The position numbers and the translations under genes are program-made. Shown here one piece after another: positions 24,026-36,310 of a stretch of 64,000 nucleotides of DNA (its first letter is position 1; every line of letters starts with the position of its first letter). The notes beneath the pieces are model-generated. The model saw nothing but the letters and a program-made list of their open reading frames with translations. It did not search any database and had not been told where the DNA came from. This DNA comes from Ipomoea triloba (Eukaryota > Streptophyta > Magnoliopsida > Solanales > Convolvulaceae), in NCBI RefSeq assembly GCF_003576645.1, contig NC_044923.1:693978-757977 (forward strand). The letters run 5' to 3'.

Positions 24026-24730
24026 TAGTTAATATGTTAAATTAGTGCCATTTTTTAAAATAAAATTAAAAAAATTGAATCCTAATTTCAAAAATTAAAA
24101 TACTTAAGTATATAGTTATTCAACGATATTTAGTATATATACTTATGTTTATTACCTATATATAAATATAAATAAATAACTATATATATATATAAAGAAA
24201 TAAATGATGATATATATACAGTGTACGTAATAATAGACTAATAGATTTATCTTCCCCAATCATCTTATATTATATTATCAAGTGGCCATCCTCCACGTTT
24301 ATGTGACAGATTTTTGTCCTCCCAACCCCAACAATATAATCTTAAATGCCAATCAAATTTCAAAAGGACTGCATGTATATACACACTTTTTGTCTACAAA
24401 TAATCACTCTCTTAAAGAAATACAAAATAAATAAATAAATAAAATTACGAGAGCACATGAATTTATTAGGACAACATGCGTGTTTAATGCAATGGGAAAA
24501 ATGTCAAAAAATATTGTTATCAAGTGATATATATAAATCTGTAACTTTGATCTAATTAACTAGAAAATTACAAGTTATTTTATTTTTAAATGTTGATATG
24601 TTGGTGTTCGTCATTTCAAGAGTTTAAAAAAAAAATAAAAAAATAACGAACATTCATAATTCACGTCACATCAACATTTACTAAAATTTTTGGTGAAATA
24701 TTATGTCAATTTTACAAACTTTAATAAAAT

Positions 24731-25220
24731 GTGTGCGCATATATATACACACACAAACACACTTACTGCACACATATATATAAGTATATGCAGTAGACAC
24801 GTCACACATAACGTTCAACGCATGATTAGTTTGTGCATATACAACATACTACATTAACATTTAATGAATTTTTTAATCTCACACACACACACACGTTGTA
24901 CACACACACACCTATATATAAGTATATGCAGTAGACACGTCATGAATTAAGTTACATGCCGCGTCCAACACATGGATCGTTTGTGCATGTACAACACACC
25001 AGGCCACATTAACATTTAATGAATATTCTTTTGTCAATCTAACAGACTCTCATCAAATATGTGTGCGCATACATAATGATGTATATATACCATACACACA
25101 TCGTACACTACACACGTATATATAAGTATATATCTGTATATGCAATAGACACATCACGAATTACGTTACAAGCCGCGTTCAACACATGGATCGTTCGTGC
25201 ATATACAGTAAATAAACAAA
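24731..25220. repeat. tandem repeat, three units of about 155-170 bp
   Basis: Three diverged units start near 24731, 24885 and 25061. Shared blocks are GTGTGCGCATA (units 1 and 3), TATATATAAGTATATGCA, TAGACACGTCA, CGTTCAACGCATG or CGTCCAACACATGGATCGTT, TTGTGCATATACA and ACATTAACATTTAATGAAT. CA and TA dinucleotide stretches are interspersed. It is non-coding. Confidence 0.8.
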
Positions 25221-27149
25221 TAATCAAAACCAACAACCAGCATCACTATTTGAGCGACAATAATCAATCTATCGATGTAAAGTAAATATAATCTCAAAAC
25301 TTTTTCTTTAAAATGTGCATGTCTTTTTGGTCACACGAAGCAACAACAACATAGCAACACAACAATGTCAAAAGTCATGGCCGGCCAATCTCAATCAATG
25401 AAAGTGGATATGAAAAGATTGAGGGGAAAGAAGCTTGGCTTAGCTAGCACTAAACAATGTGGAACAAGAAAAGAGATAAGAAAGGAGGGGTTTTGAAAGT
25501 GAGATTTGGGGGACAGTGTGAAGATAACACGCCATGGAAGAGACTTGAGATGTTGACTGAGTTAGGGTTAGTGGACCCCTAATTAATGGGGGATTAACAC
25601 ATCTTACTAGAACCACACATGGGTGAGGAGATAACACAGCAATTTTGGTCCGGCAAAGACTTGACACCCACCACTGTTTTGTTTGGTGGATTGAGAAATC
25701 TTCTTTTGTTGTCATTTGGTTGCCCATCTTAATGATGATTTTAAGATTGTTACTACCTACGTATTCTAATCAACATTTTAATTTGTCCTATATATGGTTG
25801 GTTCCCATTAATAATTCATTACTTCACTCGTGATATGATAATGTGCATTTTTTTTACTATCCTCCGATCTTAAGTGAGGTGAATTAGTTCGGTTTGAGAT
25901 GACTCATTTTAATTGATTAATTATTGGATCATAACGGCTGGAAATCTCGCAATTTTTTATTGTTCAGTGGTCGAAACCCTAGAATTTTTTGTCGAAAATG
26001 GTCTTTCTAACCATTTGGGGCATCACGAAAATTTCTAGTTGCTACTTCCAACCACTCCGTTAAAAGTGGCTAGTAACATTGACCAGCAAAGTTGGTTTAT
26101 AATTTTTAAATGGTTAAATGCCGAAGTGTCTTCTTATTTGAAAAAAAAAAATCTTAAATTTTTGTTGGTAAAAAAAAAAAAAAAAAAAAAAGTGAATGAA
26201 AATGGCAAATTTTTCAACTGCGTATGGAATCTTCTAATTGGAAAGTTAGTCGGTTAGGATGTACCATCCCAACTAAAACCATTACTCATGAGTTTGAATC
26301 TCATTGTATGTATAGACGTATAGTGAAAGTATTTGTTATATAAGATTACATGTATTCTATTGTTTTTTAAGAAAAAGACATTTGTTAAATGTTAAAGCAG
26401 AATAAAGAAATTTGATTAAAAATTTTTAAGTTACTCTTTAATTATACAAATTTTTTGTATAAATTAGTAGCATTGTCTTTTTTTTTTTTTTTTTAATTAT
26501 ACATACATTAAGAATTGTCAAATAGCACCAATTGTATCTTTAAAGAGTCAAAGATGAACCGCGTTATAAAAATATTTCAACTTATAATCCGAATTGTGAC
26601 GAGAATGAAATATAAATCATTCAATTTACACAAATATTAAAGCATATATATACAGGTGGTCCTAAATCCACACTCCTATATATGCATGTATGGTTTGGGG
26701 GATTGAAGTTCCTACTTCCTAGTATTAGGTTTTAGTCACAAACTGCATTATTTTAACCTTAGCTCATTGGTATGATCATAGGTTGTGGTCCTCCATTTCT
26801 CTTTTATCTCTCTTTCCAAATTCTATTTCAGTCAAGACTTAGGCTTCATAGCCATTCTTCATATGGAATAAAAATTGGGTTATACAACTCTTCCACACCG
26901 ACCTTAAAGAAACAAGTATACTTACTATTTTAGGTCATGTAAGTCCTATAGTGTAATCATTATCTCTTCTTTATCATATGGTTTGGAGTTTAATTAGACT
27001 TTAAACTTATAATTTATAGGATTTAATTCTTAATTTACATGAGATATCGTTGAAATTGTTTAAGAGAAGCGAGACTAGTATGTAGAAATATGATTTTTTT
27101 CTTTTTTGAAATTAAATGTCGAGATTCAAATTCATTATACCTAAATTGA

Positions 27150-27600
27150 AGGACGTTGATGGCGATATACGCTATAGGGATGGTGGCAATGGGGCGGGGC
27201 GAAGTCGGGGAATATAGTCCTCGCCCCCGCCCCCAAATTCAATCCCTATTCCCAGTTCCTGCCCCATTCCTTAGTGGGAATGGGGAATTATACCCATCCC
27301 TATCTATGTGGAGATTTTTCTCGGACAGGGATTCCTCGTCACAATTTTTCGGTAGAGTATAAAATAATATATATTATTTTAATTATATAATTAGTTTGTA
27401 AATTGACATATTTAAAAGTCTACATTCATCTAATTATCTTAAATAGAAGTACTACAAAATACTTCAAATCGAGATAGGGGATAGGTTTCGGGGTTTGGGG
27501 TCGGGTTCGCGGCGGGAAATTTCGTTCCCATCCCCCGATAGGAAAGCTCTCCCGAACCCCAAAAAAATTCCCTGCCCCCTCCTCCGCCAGTTTAGGCATC
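27150..27600. mobile_element. GC-rich MITE (GGGGCGGGG ends)
   Basis: The left part has GGGGCGGGGCGAAGTCGGGG and CCTCGCCCCCGCCCCC. The right part has GGGGTTTGGGGTCGGGTTCG and CTGCCCCCTCCTCCGCC. An AT-rich middle (27355-27470) separates them. G-rich and C-rich blocks at both ends in an AT-rich neighbourhood fit a hAT-like MITE. Exact ends and a target duplication were not resolved. Confidence 0.5.
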
Positions 27601-27629
27601 AATTTTAATTTTCTGTCGGGGTTGGATTG

Positions 27630-28015
27630 AATTGTACTGTCATCCTTAATACAATGTGTACAATGGTCTATGAGGCATACATAATAATTCAAGAACTGTT
27701 CCAATGTTCCCAACCCCAGAATAGTGCTTCTCGGCCTCCGAGGTTGGAATGTTGGATTCACTTAAATAGACCAATGACCCGTGAAATGTTTGCTCAACTA
27801 TCCCATCCACTTTAGTCATTTTAGTGTAGATCTAGACACGTGGTGTGACCAATTTGATTGCACTATGAATAACAAAATAAGCATCATGTGCCCCTCACCG
27901 GCGAGATTCTTAGCATGTGTCCTCTGTGCTATGTATCCCTATATAAGCTGGAAGTATTGAACATATCACCTGATGAATCTACCATTAATAATACAACTTC
28001 TTTAACTTGTTTTAA
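27630..28015 (+). mobile_element. LTR-like module
   Basis: A GC-richer stretch with CTTCTCGGCCTCCGAGG (27727-27743) and GACACGTGG is followed by a TATA box (CTATATAAGC, about 27940) and about 70 bp ending AATACAACTTCTTTAAC. The layout resembles the modules near 1.4, 9.2 and 21.6 kb. No retroelement coding sequence was seen. Confidence 0.3.
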
Positions 28016-29516
28016 TATATATATTTGAACCATAAATACTTTTATCTGGATAACAATTAATGTTATCAAATGTGTCACATTTAAACTAAAAGTTAGACTG
28101 CACTAATCATATGGTTTAGATAAATAAAGATATATATCATTTATAAATTAAAAAAAAATACATAATTTAATTTGGTTTTTTAAAAATATCTAACATGGCC
28201 TCTTGTCATTGGTGGGGGTGGACCTTTAGATCTCTTTAAGAAACATTTTTTTCCCTTTAATTTAAAGCACAAGAAACATATAAACATAATGGATGGTTTG
28301 AATTGAAAGACTATTTTGTGAAATGTAATTGCTTGACAAAATGCATGTGTGAAAAAGTTATGTAAGGTCAGAGGAATATGATTTTCACCTCTTCTTGTCT
28401 TGCTTTACAATGGCACATCTGCAAGGATTGAATGGCTATATTCCACTGACAATCTGCGCTGTGAAGACCCTTTACAAGTCCCTTCAACATATACATAGAT
28501 TATAAGGTATTTTTATGGTGTTAGATCATTTTTTTTTGGTACCAAATACAATTATATAAGCTATTTAAATGTTAAATTACTAGATATGCCTAATGTTTGT
28601 CTTCACAATATCTTATGCAATTAGACATATCATATGGTGTCAATCATCACCTTAAGAATTTCTAAAGTAATAAAATTTACAATTTTATTTTACATAAGTT
28701 TAGAGATCGAGTTTTTATAGTGTATCATATCAAATTCATTATTTAAAAGACCCTATACTCATATATACCACTTATTGTTCATTAAAAATAGGATCAAAGA
28801 GATCAAGAATAGAAAACGAAAACGAAAAAACAGCCACCACAGGAGCAAACGAAGGAGATTTTATTAACGCTGATGATAAAACATCTAGCAGGGTTACAAG
28901 TATCAACAACCCTAATAGTACATTTACAAAATTACTCATGTACCGTACCATAGAAGCGGTGTTGCCTTCGCACCCGAATTCACCAAGTTCAAAACAGGTA
29001 GACAAGTGTTGTGCTTCAGTAGATTGAGAAAGTAGTTACGAATAAATACTACATTGTAACAGAGTCAGGAGTACTAAAATATATATATATAATTCTCATA
29101 CCTAAACATAACATCATCTTCCTCAAACAAATGCATGGATGAGAAAGGTGGCAATGTGGTTTGCAAAAAAAATATGAATGATATGCCAAGTCTTATATAT
29201 ATCCAGCTAGCAATGTTAGGAAGATCGAAACTTTACGTCTCATCAATGTTGGTCGGGGGAGATATTCGCATTTTATTTTTGGGGTAATTAATAATTGGAA
29301 TTGTGTAATTACAGTACATCCATGTTGTTGTCCTCTTGTTATTTTATCCTCCACAATTGGATCCATATCCACTGTTTGATCAGGATAGATGAGGTGAAAC
29401 ATTCAGTCACTTCACAATATTTAGCTTTGCTGGATTTGCTTCTTCCAGTTTAACTGCTTATCCTTATCCTCCTCCTTTACCACATGATGCAAATTAAAAG
29501 CCCCAGCAAGACTGAT

Positions 29517-29850
29517 CTCATGAGTGGAGCGGAATTAATCTTATATTAGAGTCCTAACATAGGATCTTCATAGTGCGATTTAATTTAGTTCTCCTATCAT
29601 GTGATTTGCAGATCAGGGATGATCGCATGAGTAGAACAGGATTAATTTCATATTAGAGTCTAAATATAGAGTTTTCGTCGTTGCGATTTAGCTCTCCTAT
29701 GTGATTTGCATACTAGGGATGATCACATGAGTGGAGTAGGATTAATCTCATATCACAGTCTTGACGTAGGGTCTTTGTAGTGCTATTTAGCTTTCCTATG
29801 TGATTTGAAGACTAGGAATGGCGGGGGAGCAGGATTAATCTCATATCAAT
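29517..29850. repeat. minisatellite, unit about 97-106 bp, 3.3 copies
   Basis: Units start near 29517, 29623 and 29727, with a short fourth at about 29822. Shared blocks are CATGAGTGGAG, AGGATTAATCTCATAT, AGAGTC, TTTAGCTCTCCTATGTGATT and ACTAGGGATGATC. It is non-coding and moderately diverged. Confidence 0.85.
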
Positions 29851-30457
29851 TGTATTTTAATCGGCAAAACCCTACCAAACCTGGGCAGCTCATTTTGGGT
29901 CCATGATTTGTACTCCTACTATACGGACGACTCTTCTAATAACACATTTCAATTCTTTTAAAAAAGTTAAAATGTATTTATAATTTTATATTAATCCAAC
30001 CTTATTGCATTTATTTTCAGTTTGGAAGAGGACTTCTTTAAACCTTCCTCACCTCAAAGTTATAAGTTTATTTTAGTGTTGAGTCTGGAAATTAGATTGA
30101 CTCGATCGATTTATCTCCTCATAATCATAGATCAGACTTAAGGGATAGGTTCATAGAGTATGGAATATAGTCCGGCGAAAACATAAAATATGGGTTATCA
30201 AAACAAAAGTTATAAGTTTATGACACTAAGATTAGTTACAATATAACAATTGATGGAGATAATGAATTTATACAATATATATTAACTAATGGGTTAATAT
30301 ATAATAAAACTAAAAGAATAGATTGACATACATTCTCGATCGAACCCGTCACACATTATTTTTAGTGTGATTTGTTTTATATGATTTGTAAACTATCACG
30401 CAAAAACAAATTAAATTTACCAAATGTATATATACCGTCAATAATGACTACAAATTT

Positions 30458-30918
30458 TCATCGTAAACAAAAAAATAAAGAAAAGAAAAAAAGAAGACAA
30501 AACTGAAATTGGGATTCTGCGAGGTAGAGTTGGGAGCATGGAATGGGACCTTTGGGAACATTAGCGTGAAGTTGAAGCTTTGATGCATCTTCCGTTGCCA
30601 GGGCTCGAAAATCCTCGTATTTGTTTGCCATCATAGACCTCAATCCGTACAAAACCTTTTTAATTTTATTTTTCTCATTTTATTACAGCTTAATATCTAT
30701 TCAATTTTTTTTATCAGTTATAGTCCAAAGAGCAATACCTCACCACCAAAATTTGATTCTATGACATTCTCAAGAAGAGCCATAAAGGCATCAATTGACA
30801 CCAAAATAATTAAAGAAAATAAACAAATGAAACATGTATGTAATTGCATGGAGCATATATTCTTTCTTATAATTAAGTCTACTATAGCATGTATCAAGTA
30901 TCCCTTTATACATCTCAC
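30458..30918 (-). pseudogene. possible gene fragment, not recognised
   Basis: Two short open segments on the minus strand read like protein rather than random sequence. One ends SIDAFMALLENVIESNFGGE followed by VLLFGL and a stop (about 30718-30808). The other contains MANKYEDFRALATEDASKLQ (about 30500-30640). They have no start codon with context, no clear splice partners and no domain I know. They could be remnants of an exon or chance. No function is proposed. Confidence 0.2.
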
Positions 30919-31374
30919 AAGCTATTTATACTAAATAAACCATAAACACAACCATTTATCATGCAAATTTGCTTAGCCTCCCATGAACTCTAGATCCATT
31001 ACAATGGATTGGGTCTTTTTGCTGAACCCAAAGATTCAGTTGCCAACATTAGATAACTCATGCTCTGAAATATCCTTAACGTATTCTTTAAACATTATCA
31101 AGCACCAGGTAGTCTTCTTTTAAGTAGTTCTTTCTTATTACATATCACCTTCTCAACAAGAACACTAAATGATATACATTTAAATCAAGATTATCGTAAC
31201 TCCAACCGCAAAAAGCTAGCTCTAAAGTGAATATCAGATTTGACCAGTAACACACCCCTATTCTTGAATGAAGCAATATTTTATCAACCACCGAATTAGA
31301 CTTGACTGACCTGATCTAGTCAACTTCACACAAAAGGACGGAATCCATGAACTAGGCTACACCTAACTATTTAT

Positions 31375-31378
<4 letters not shown>

Positions 31379-31414
<36 letters not shown>
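31379..31414. repeat. (AT)n microsatellite
   Basis: A pure AT dinucleotide run of about 36 bp. Confidence 0.95.
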
Positions 31415-31417
<3 letters not shown>

Positions 31418-33131
31418 TTTTAAATGGTACTTATACAACCAGTACCTTAAAATTTTACATTATTAATAATATAAAATATATGAAATATATAATTTTGTGA
31501 AATATACACTTGTAACATTATTACATACAAACATACATACATATGTTACCATATTTTAGAATAAAAATAAGGTAAGGAGTACAAGTAAAGTGACGTGTGG
31601 GCAGTGGATCTTCGCACCACTAGTGCACGTGTTGGAGTAAAACTCACTTCGGAGCTTCTTCTCCTCCGGCCCCCCCAAGAATGGCTCAACTCTCAAGTTT
31701 ACTTTTGTTGTTTTAAAATATTATTTTCCATCTGCAAAAGATATATAGTAAAATTATTATTTAAATATTGCAATGTATTGTGTATTCCCAATGTCTTTGT
31801 TTCTATTAATAAAAATTGTAATGTATTTTTTCAATATCTTTCCTCTCAATATGTTAAATCCGTAACCCCAAGAGTCGTGGTCCATCAAAGCACCTGAAAA
31901 GACGTAAATCATTATAGCTCAGCTGAAAATTTACGCCCTTCACTTTGAAAGATTGTTCCCACACCGTCGTTGATGAGACTCGATCACTGGTCTTTCTTCT
32001 CAATTTTTTTCAATATTTTATTAGTTGAGTTTGTTGCACATGATCTTTCTAGTGTAATTTATATCTCTTATGTGATTTGCAAACTATCCCATAGAAGCGA
32101 TGTATATTTAGTCATACCCTCAGGTCTTCCTAGTGCAGTTTATATATTTTGTGTGGGTGCATGTCATCGACTTATCCAGTAATGACTACTAGTTTCATTG
32201 TATCAAAAAAAATTAATCTATTTGTTAAGTTAGTAATTTGCATTAATTGATAAGTTTTATTAAACACAAAATATAAAATTTTAAAAAATAAAACTTTAAA
32301 TTATTACTGAAATAACAAGTAAATAACCAAACTATAGAAATTTCAATTCAGCAAATATCAAGATCAAGAAACTAAACCTACATCATAGTCACATCTAATG
32401 TACTAAAAGTTTTGTTACTCTAAAATTATAAAGTATTAATTGAATGTCACTTTGTACTTATCTCATATTAATAAATTAATTTGAGTTTAATAAATAATAA
32501 AATATAAATAAATCAATAAAACTAGTTTAGAGAGCCAACTTTTTATGGAGAGAATAGTTCGAGAGTGAAGAATATTCTCTTAAATTATTTGTACATTTTT
32601 TTTCTAATGGCAGCAGCATTTTTGTCTTACAATTTGTTGGCATGACATCATCTTTTAAAAATAAAACCAAAAAAAAAAAAATTGAAACAAGTACAATTTT
32701 TTTCTCATGTGACAAAGATGGAATCGTCCACTCTAGTCTCTAGGTGTCCCGACACCCCAGCCTGACAGAAACAAGTAATTTGATCTACTGTCCACCATAT
32801 AACTATTGTTTTTCACCACCATATAACCATATTATTGTCACAAATTAAAATGTTTTTTTTTTCAATTTTTTTGATCAATTTTTTTTTTCAATTTAGATTG
32901 TGAAAATATATGAACTGTAAATTCATGATTACTTTCCTACTCTAACAGTGTTCTTTAATTTGTAATGATGACTTTGACCACTTCAATTTTCTGGTGTTAT
33001 TTGAGTCTTAATGAGGCTTCATAGTTCATATCAACCTTCGAAGTCTCCTTTGTGGTGCGTATTAATTGCAAGAAGTTTCCAAGAATAATCTCCTCCCTTA
33101 AGTCATACTTCACTGTCCTCCACTCACCATC

Positions 33132-33170
<39 letters not shown>

Positions 33171-33338
33171 GCCCGCATGAGCAACTCAACTGGTCACAAA
33201 GGTGAAATTTGAGAGTAAAGACCAGGAACCGAGTCTTACCAGCGACAGTGAAGAGGCTCTTTGTGCACAGTAAACAAAGATCGGACCAGGACGTGAAAGA
33301 CCCTTAGGCTGGTTAGGTTTTCAACCCTTTGGGAGGAA

Positions 33339-33371
<33 letters not shown>
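33132..33371. mobile_element. SINE-like unit between two (AAT)n tracts
   Basis: About 170 bp (33172-33339) lies between AAT tracts at 33132-33171 and 33340-33371. Near its left end it carries GAGCAACTCAACTGGTCAC (A-box-like), then AGGAACCGAGTCTTACC (B-box-like). Very similar words (CAACTGGTCAC, GAGTCTCA) occur at 12015-12075. The AAT tract on the right could be the retroposon tail and the one on the left part of a target repeat. Assignment as a SINE is inferred. Confidence 0.4.
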
Positions 33372-36232
33372 TCATAATTTCACCTCAATTGGATCATTAT
33401 CTCCATCACCTTAAACATTTTTAGTTGAAATCAAACACCCCTTTTATCCTCAAATCCCTTAAATTTTGAGTAAAATGATTAAATTGACATATGTAATGAT
33501 GGGCTTAATCGATGTGAAAATAAAAGTAAATAGCTAAAAGTATTCAAGTGATCATAAAAATATTTGAATCCTAACGCACTCATACATTTATATTCATCAT
33601 AATCACAGTTGTCATTACTATATAAAGCTTATGATAGATTTTAAAAATTTTGATAATGTGGGACCAAAACAACCAAGCATAATATATACAACATTATATT
33701 ATAATTATCGCGTGAAAAATATTTTTTTAAATAAAAAGGGAAGAAAGTGCCCAAAAGACTAAACTACAACTAATGCATATATGGCAAAGTTGACGAACAC
33801 CCATGCAATTGCCCCCTATAAAAAGGGATCGGAGAGGCACTACTCTGTTATATTGTAGTATCTGATTATACATACTTTCTCAACAGTGTCTTTCTTATTA
33901 TGCGAGTTGAAGCCCCTTTAGAATTACCAAACATTTCGCTTCTACGATGCTACAAGAATTAATATGACTAAATGTGATCAAATTAAAAGTCGAAAATCAA
34001 CTTAAAAGTGAACTTTTCTCTTAAGATTACATAAACTAACTCACAAATATATGCTCCTTATCACCAGGGTGTACATCTCAACTGGTTGACTAGCTAATTA
34101 ATCTAAAGAAATTAATAATTTTGTTTCGTTGTCAATAGTAATCAATATGGAATTGAGCTTGTTGTGAACACTGGTATACTTTTATAGCATGTACACCATT
34201 GATGCATATCCTAAAATAATAAGATTTGTGATCATCGAAATTAAGTGTTACGCTTTTTAAAAATACATGATGCATTCTTAAAGGGTAGAAATCATCAATT
34301 GAATAAACATTATTTAATTGTATATATATCTTTACTAAATTTTAATTTTTGAAAAAATTCACAATGGCTACTTGAATTTTTATAATTCTTAATAAACTTG
34401 ACTGATGACATCAAATCCAATACTTTATGCTTAGACTTTTGACACAACCAAATCGTGCCGTAATCTCTATATGACTTTAATTTGTGATACATAATAATTA
34501 ATATAATGATTTCTAATTTACACAATTAATAATTAAAAATCTCTTCTAAATCATACGTACTTTACAAGGACTCTAAAAAGAGAAACAATTAAAGTTTTTT
34601 TTTAAAAATAAAATCTAACGGATAATTATTTATTAATCAAATTTTTTATTCGTTTAAATTATAAACTTTTTAAGTAGAAATTTAATTTACGAAGAAAATA
34701 TCAATAATTATACAACAATTTTTAAATTTTGTAATTACTCTTTAATGTGACAATTTTAGGAATTTTTTTTTCCACATTGGTATCAAAGTCTAGTCAGATG
34801 AGAGTCATGAGATTAATTTAATTGAATCTCGCTCGATCCCATCAGAAGATAATTTTTCAAATTCCAAAGGACTTCAACCTCGTGCTATAATTCTATAAAT
34901 GAGTCTCGATTACTTCCATTCAAGGTAGTATTTTTAAGGGTGAAATCAAATTGAGTTAAGCCTAAATAGTCAAAATTTGAAACTTGACAAATTAAAACTC
35001 AAGCACAACTTGAGTTCGGTCAAATTATATTTTTTTTAAAGCTTGACTTGACAAAAGTTCAAACCATTCGAACTCAACTCGGATGGAAAAAATTAGAGAA
35101 ATATTGCTTTTTATTTTTTACACAAAAAGTATACAAATAAGCATTTTACAATCAAATATCATTAACAAGTTAATATTATATTTTGATTATACACATTTTA
35201 TACTCCGAAATATATATTAGCCAAATATGTAACATAATGCTAACATTATATTTAAAAGATACTAGTTTAAATGAGTTCAGGACTTCTCGTGATGTCGGTG
35301 CGGATTGCACCATTAGGTATGCATAAATGCACCACACAGTATTAAGAAGTGCACTACGGTGCACCACAGTGAAATGCACTAATGCACCATAAAACACATC
35401 ACACCTAATGATACATTTGCGAACACTTTATAGTGCGTGACCGCACAACTACACGGGAAGTTCTGCTCGCACGGGAACTTGACCCATATTTAAAATATAT
35501 GAAAAAAAAAGTTCAACTGAAGTCTCAAAATGTTCAAATATAACCAGAAAGTTACAAGTTTGATTATTATTAACATTTTTCTGATGGAGATTGTTGCACT
35601 CTTTTTTGAATAAATTGTGCGTGTCGTGATTAAGAATGATGTAAAATTTGTGAGAAAGATTGAGGGAATAAATGTCGAGTTTTAGAAGACATGGCAATTC
35701 TAGCATCATCTTCCCCACTCTGCGTCAACTTCTATCTGTACCCTAATTCTAAACGCACAGAGAAAATTCACCTTAGCTTGATTTACCCCTGCGATGGAGG
35801 AGGACTCGAAATGACCATTCTACCACTCCCCTCAATACTCAATGCCCCCCCGCGCTTCGATGTATTCCTTTATTTTGTGTGTTTTTTAATTTTTATTTAT
35901 TTATTTATTATAATATATAAATATATATAAATTTTACTCCAACTGTTTTTCATAAACTACAAAATCGCAAACGAAATAGATTCCTTTCTCTCTCTAATCT
36001 CCAAAGTCCAAAATCCTCAGTTTCAGAGCTCTTTCAGGTGCTTTCACACGCATACACACAATTTTTTTATTTTTTTTTTTGCTTTCTGTATACGTATGTG
36101 AATATATATGTACGTGTATGTATTGGTTTGTGTATGTATAGTTGTTGTATTGTCGATTGTATGAGTGACAGGTTTTAGTTTGGAGCAGTGATTGTATATT
36201 TGTATATATATTGAGGAGGAGGAGGAGAGTTA

Positions 36233-36253
36233 ATGGCGATCGGGAGGCGGTGA
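36233..36253 (+). promoter_or_regulatory. upstream open reading frame of the ORP gene
   Basis: ATG GCG ATC GGG AGG CGG TGA encodes six residues (MAIGRR) and ends about 58 nt before the proposed main start. It may lower translation of the main frame. A possible leader intron lies further upstream, with a donor-like CAG/GTGC near 36037 and an acceptor-like GACAG near 36171. Whether the uORF is in the mature mRNA depends on that leader. Confidence 0.4.
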
Positions 36254-36310
36254 GATTGGAGCGGGAGAGGGGAATTTGGTGGGGAGCGAATCGAAATGCG
36301 GGCCAGGGAG

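Larger units (their letters stand above)
18501..35690. other. long intergenic region, repeats and transposon remnants
   Basis: About 17 kb of AT-rich sequence with no supported gene. Separately listed items include the minisatellites at 21.84-22.15, 24.73-25.22 and 29.52-29.85 kb, LTR-like modules near 21.3-21.83 and 27.63-28.02 kb, GC-rich remnants near 23.9-24.0 and 27.15-27.60 kb, a SINE-like unit at 33.17-33.34 kb, and AT and AAT microsatellites. A possible gene fragment on the minus strand lies at 30.5-30.9 kb. A small repeat of GTGCA words (35270-35450) is also present. Confidence 0.6.

Noticed and set aside
25440..25727. 95-codon minus-strand frame
   Set aside because: No recognisable motif, no splice partners and no membrane or signal pattern that stands out from background.
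35691..35930. 79-codon frame starting MAILASSSPLCVNF
   Set aside because: The start looks transit-peptide-like, but the frame ends in AT-rich translation (FIYLFIIIYKYI) and has no domain. Too weak to call.
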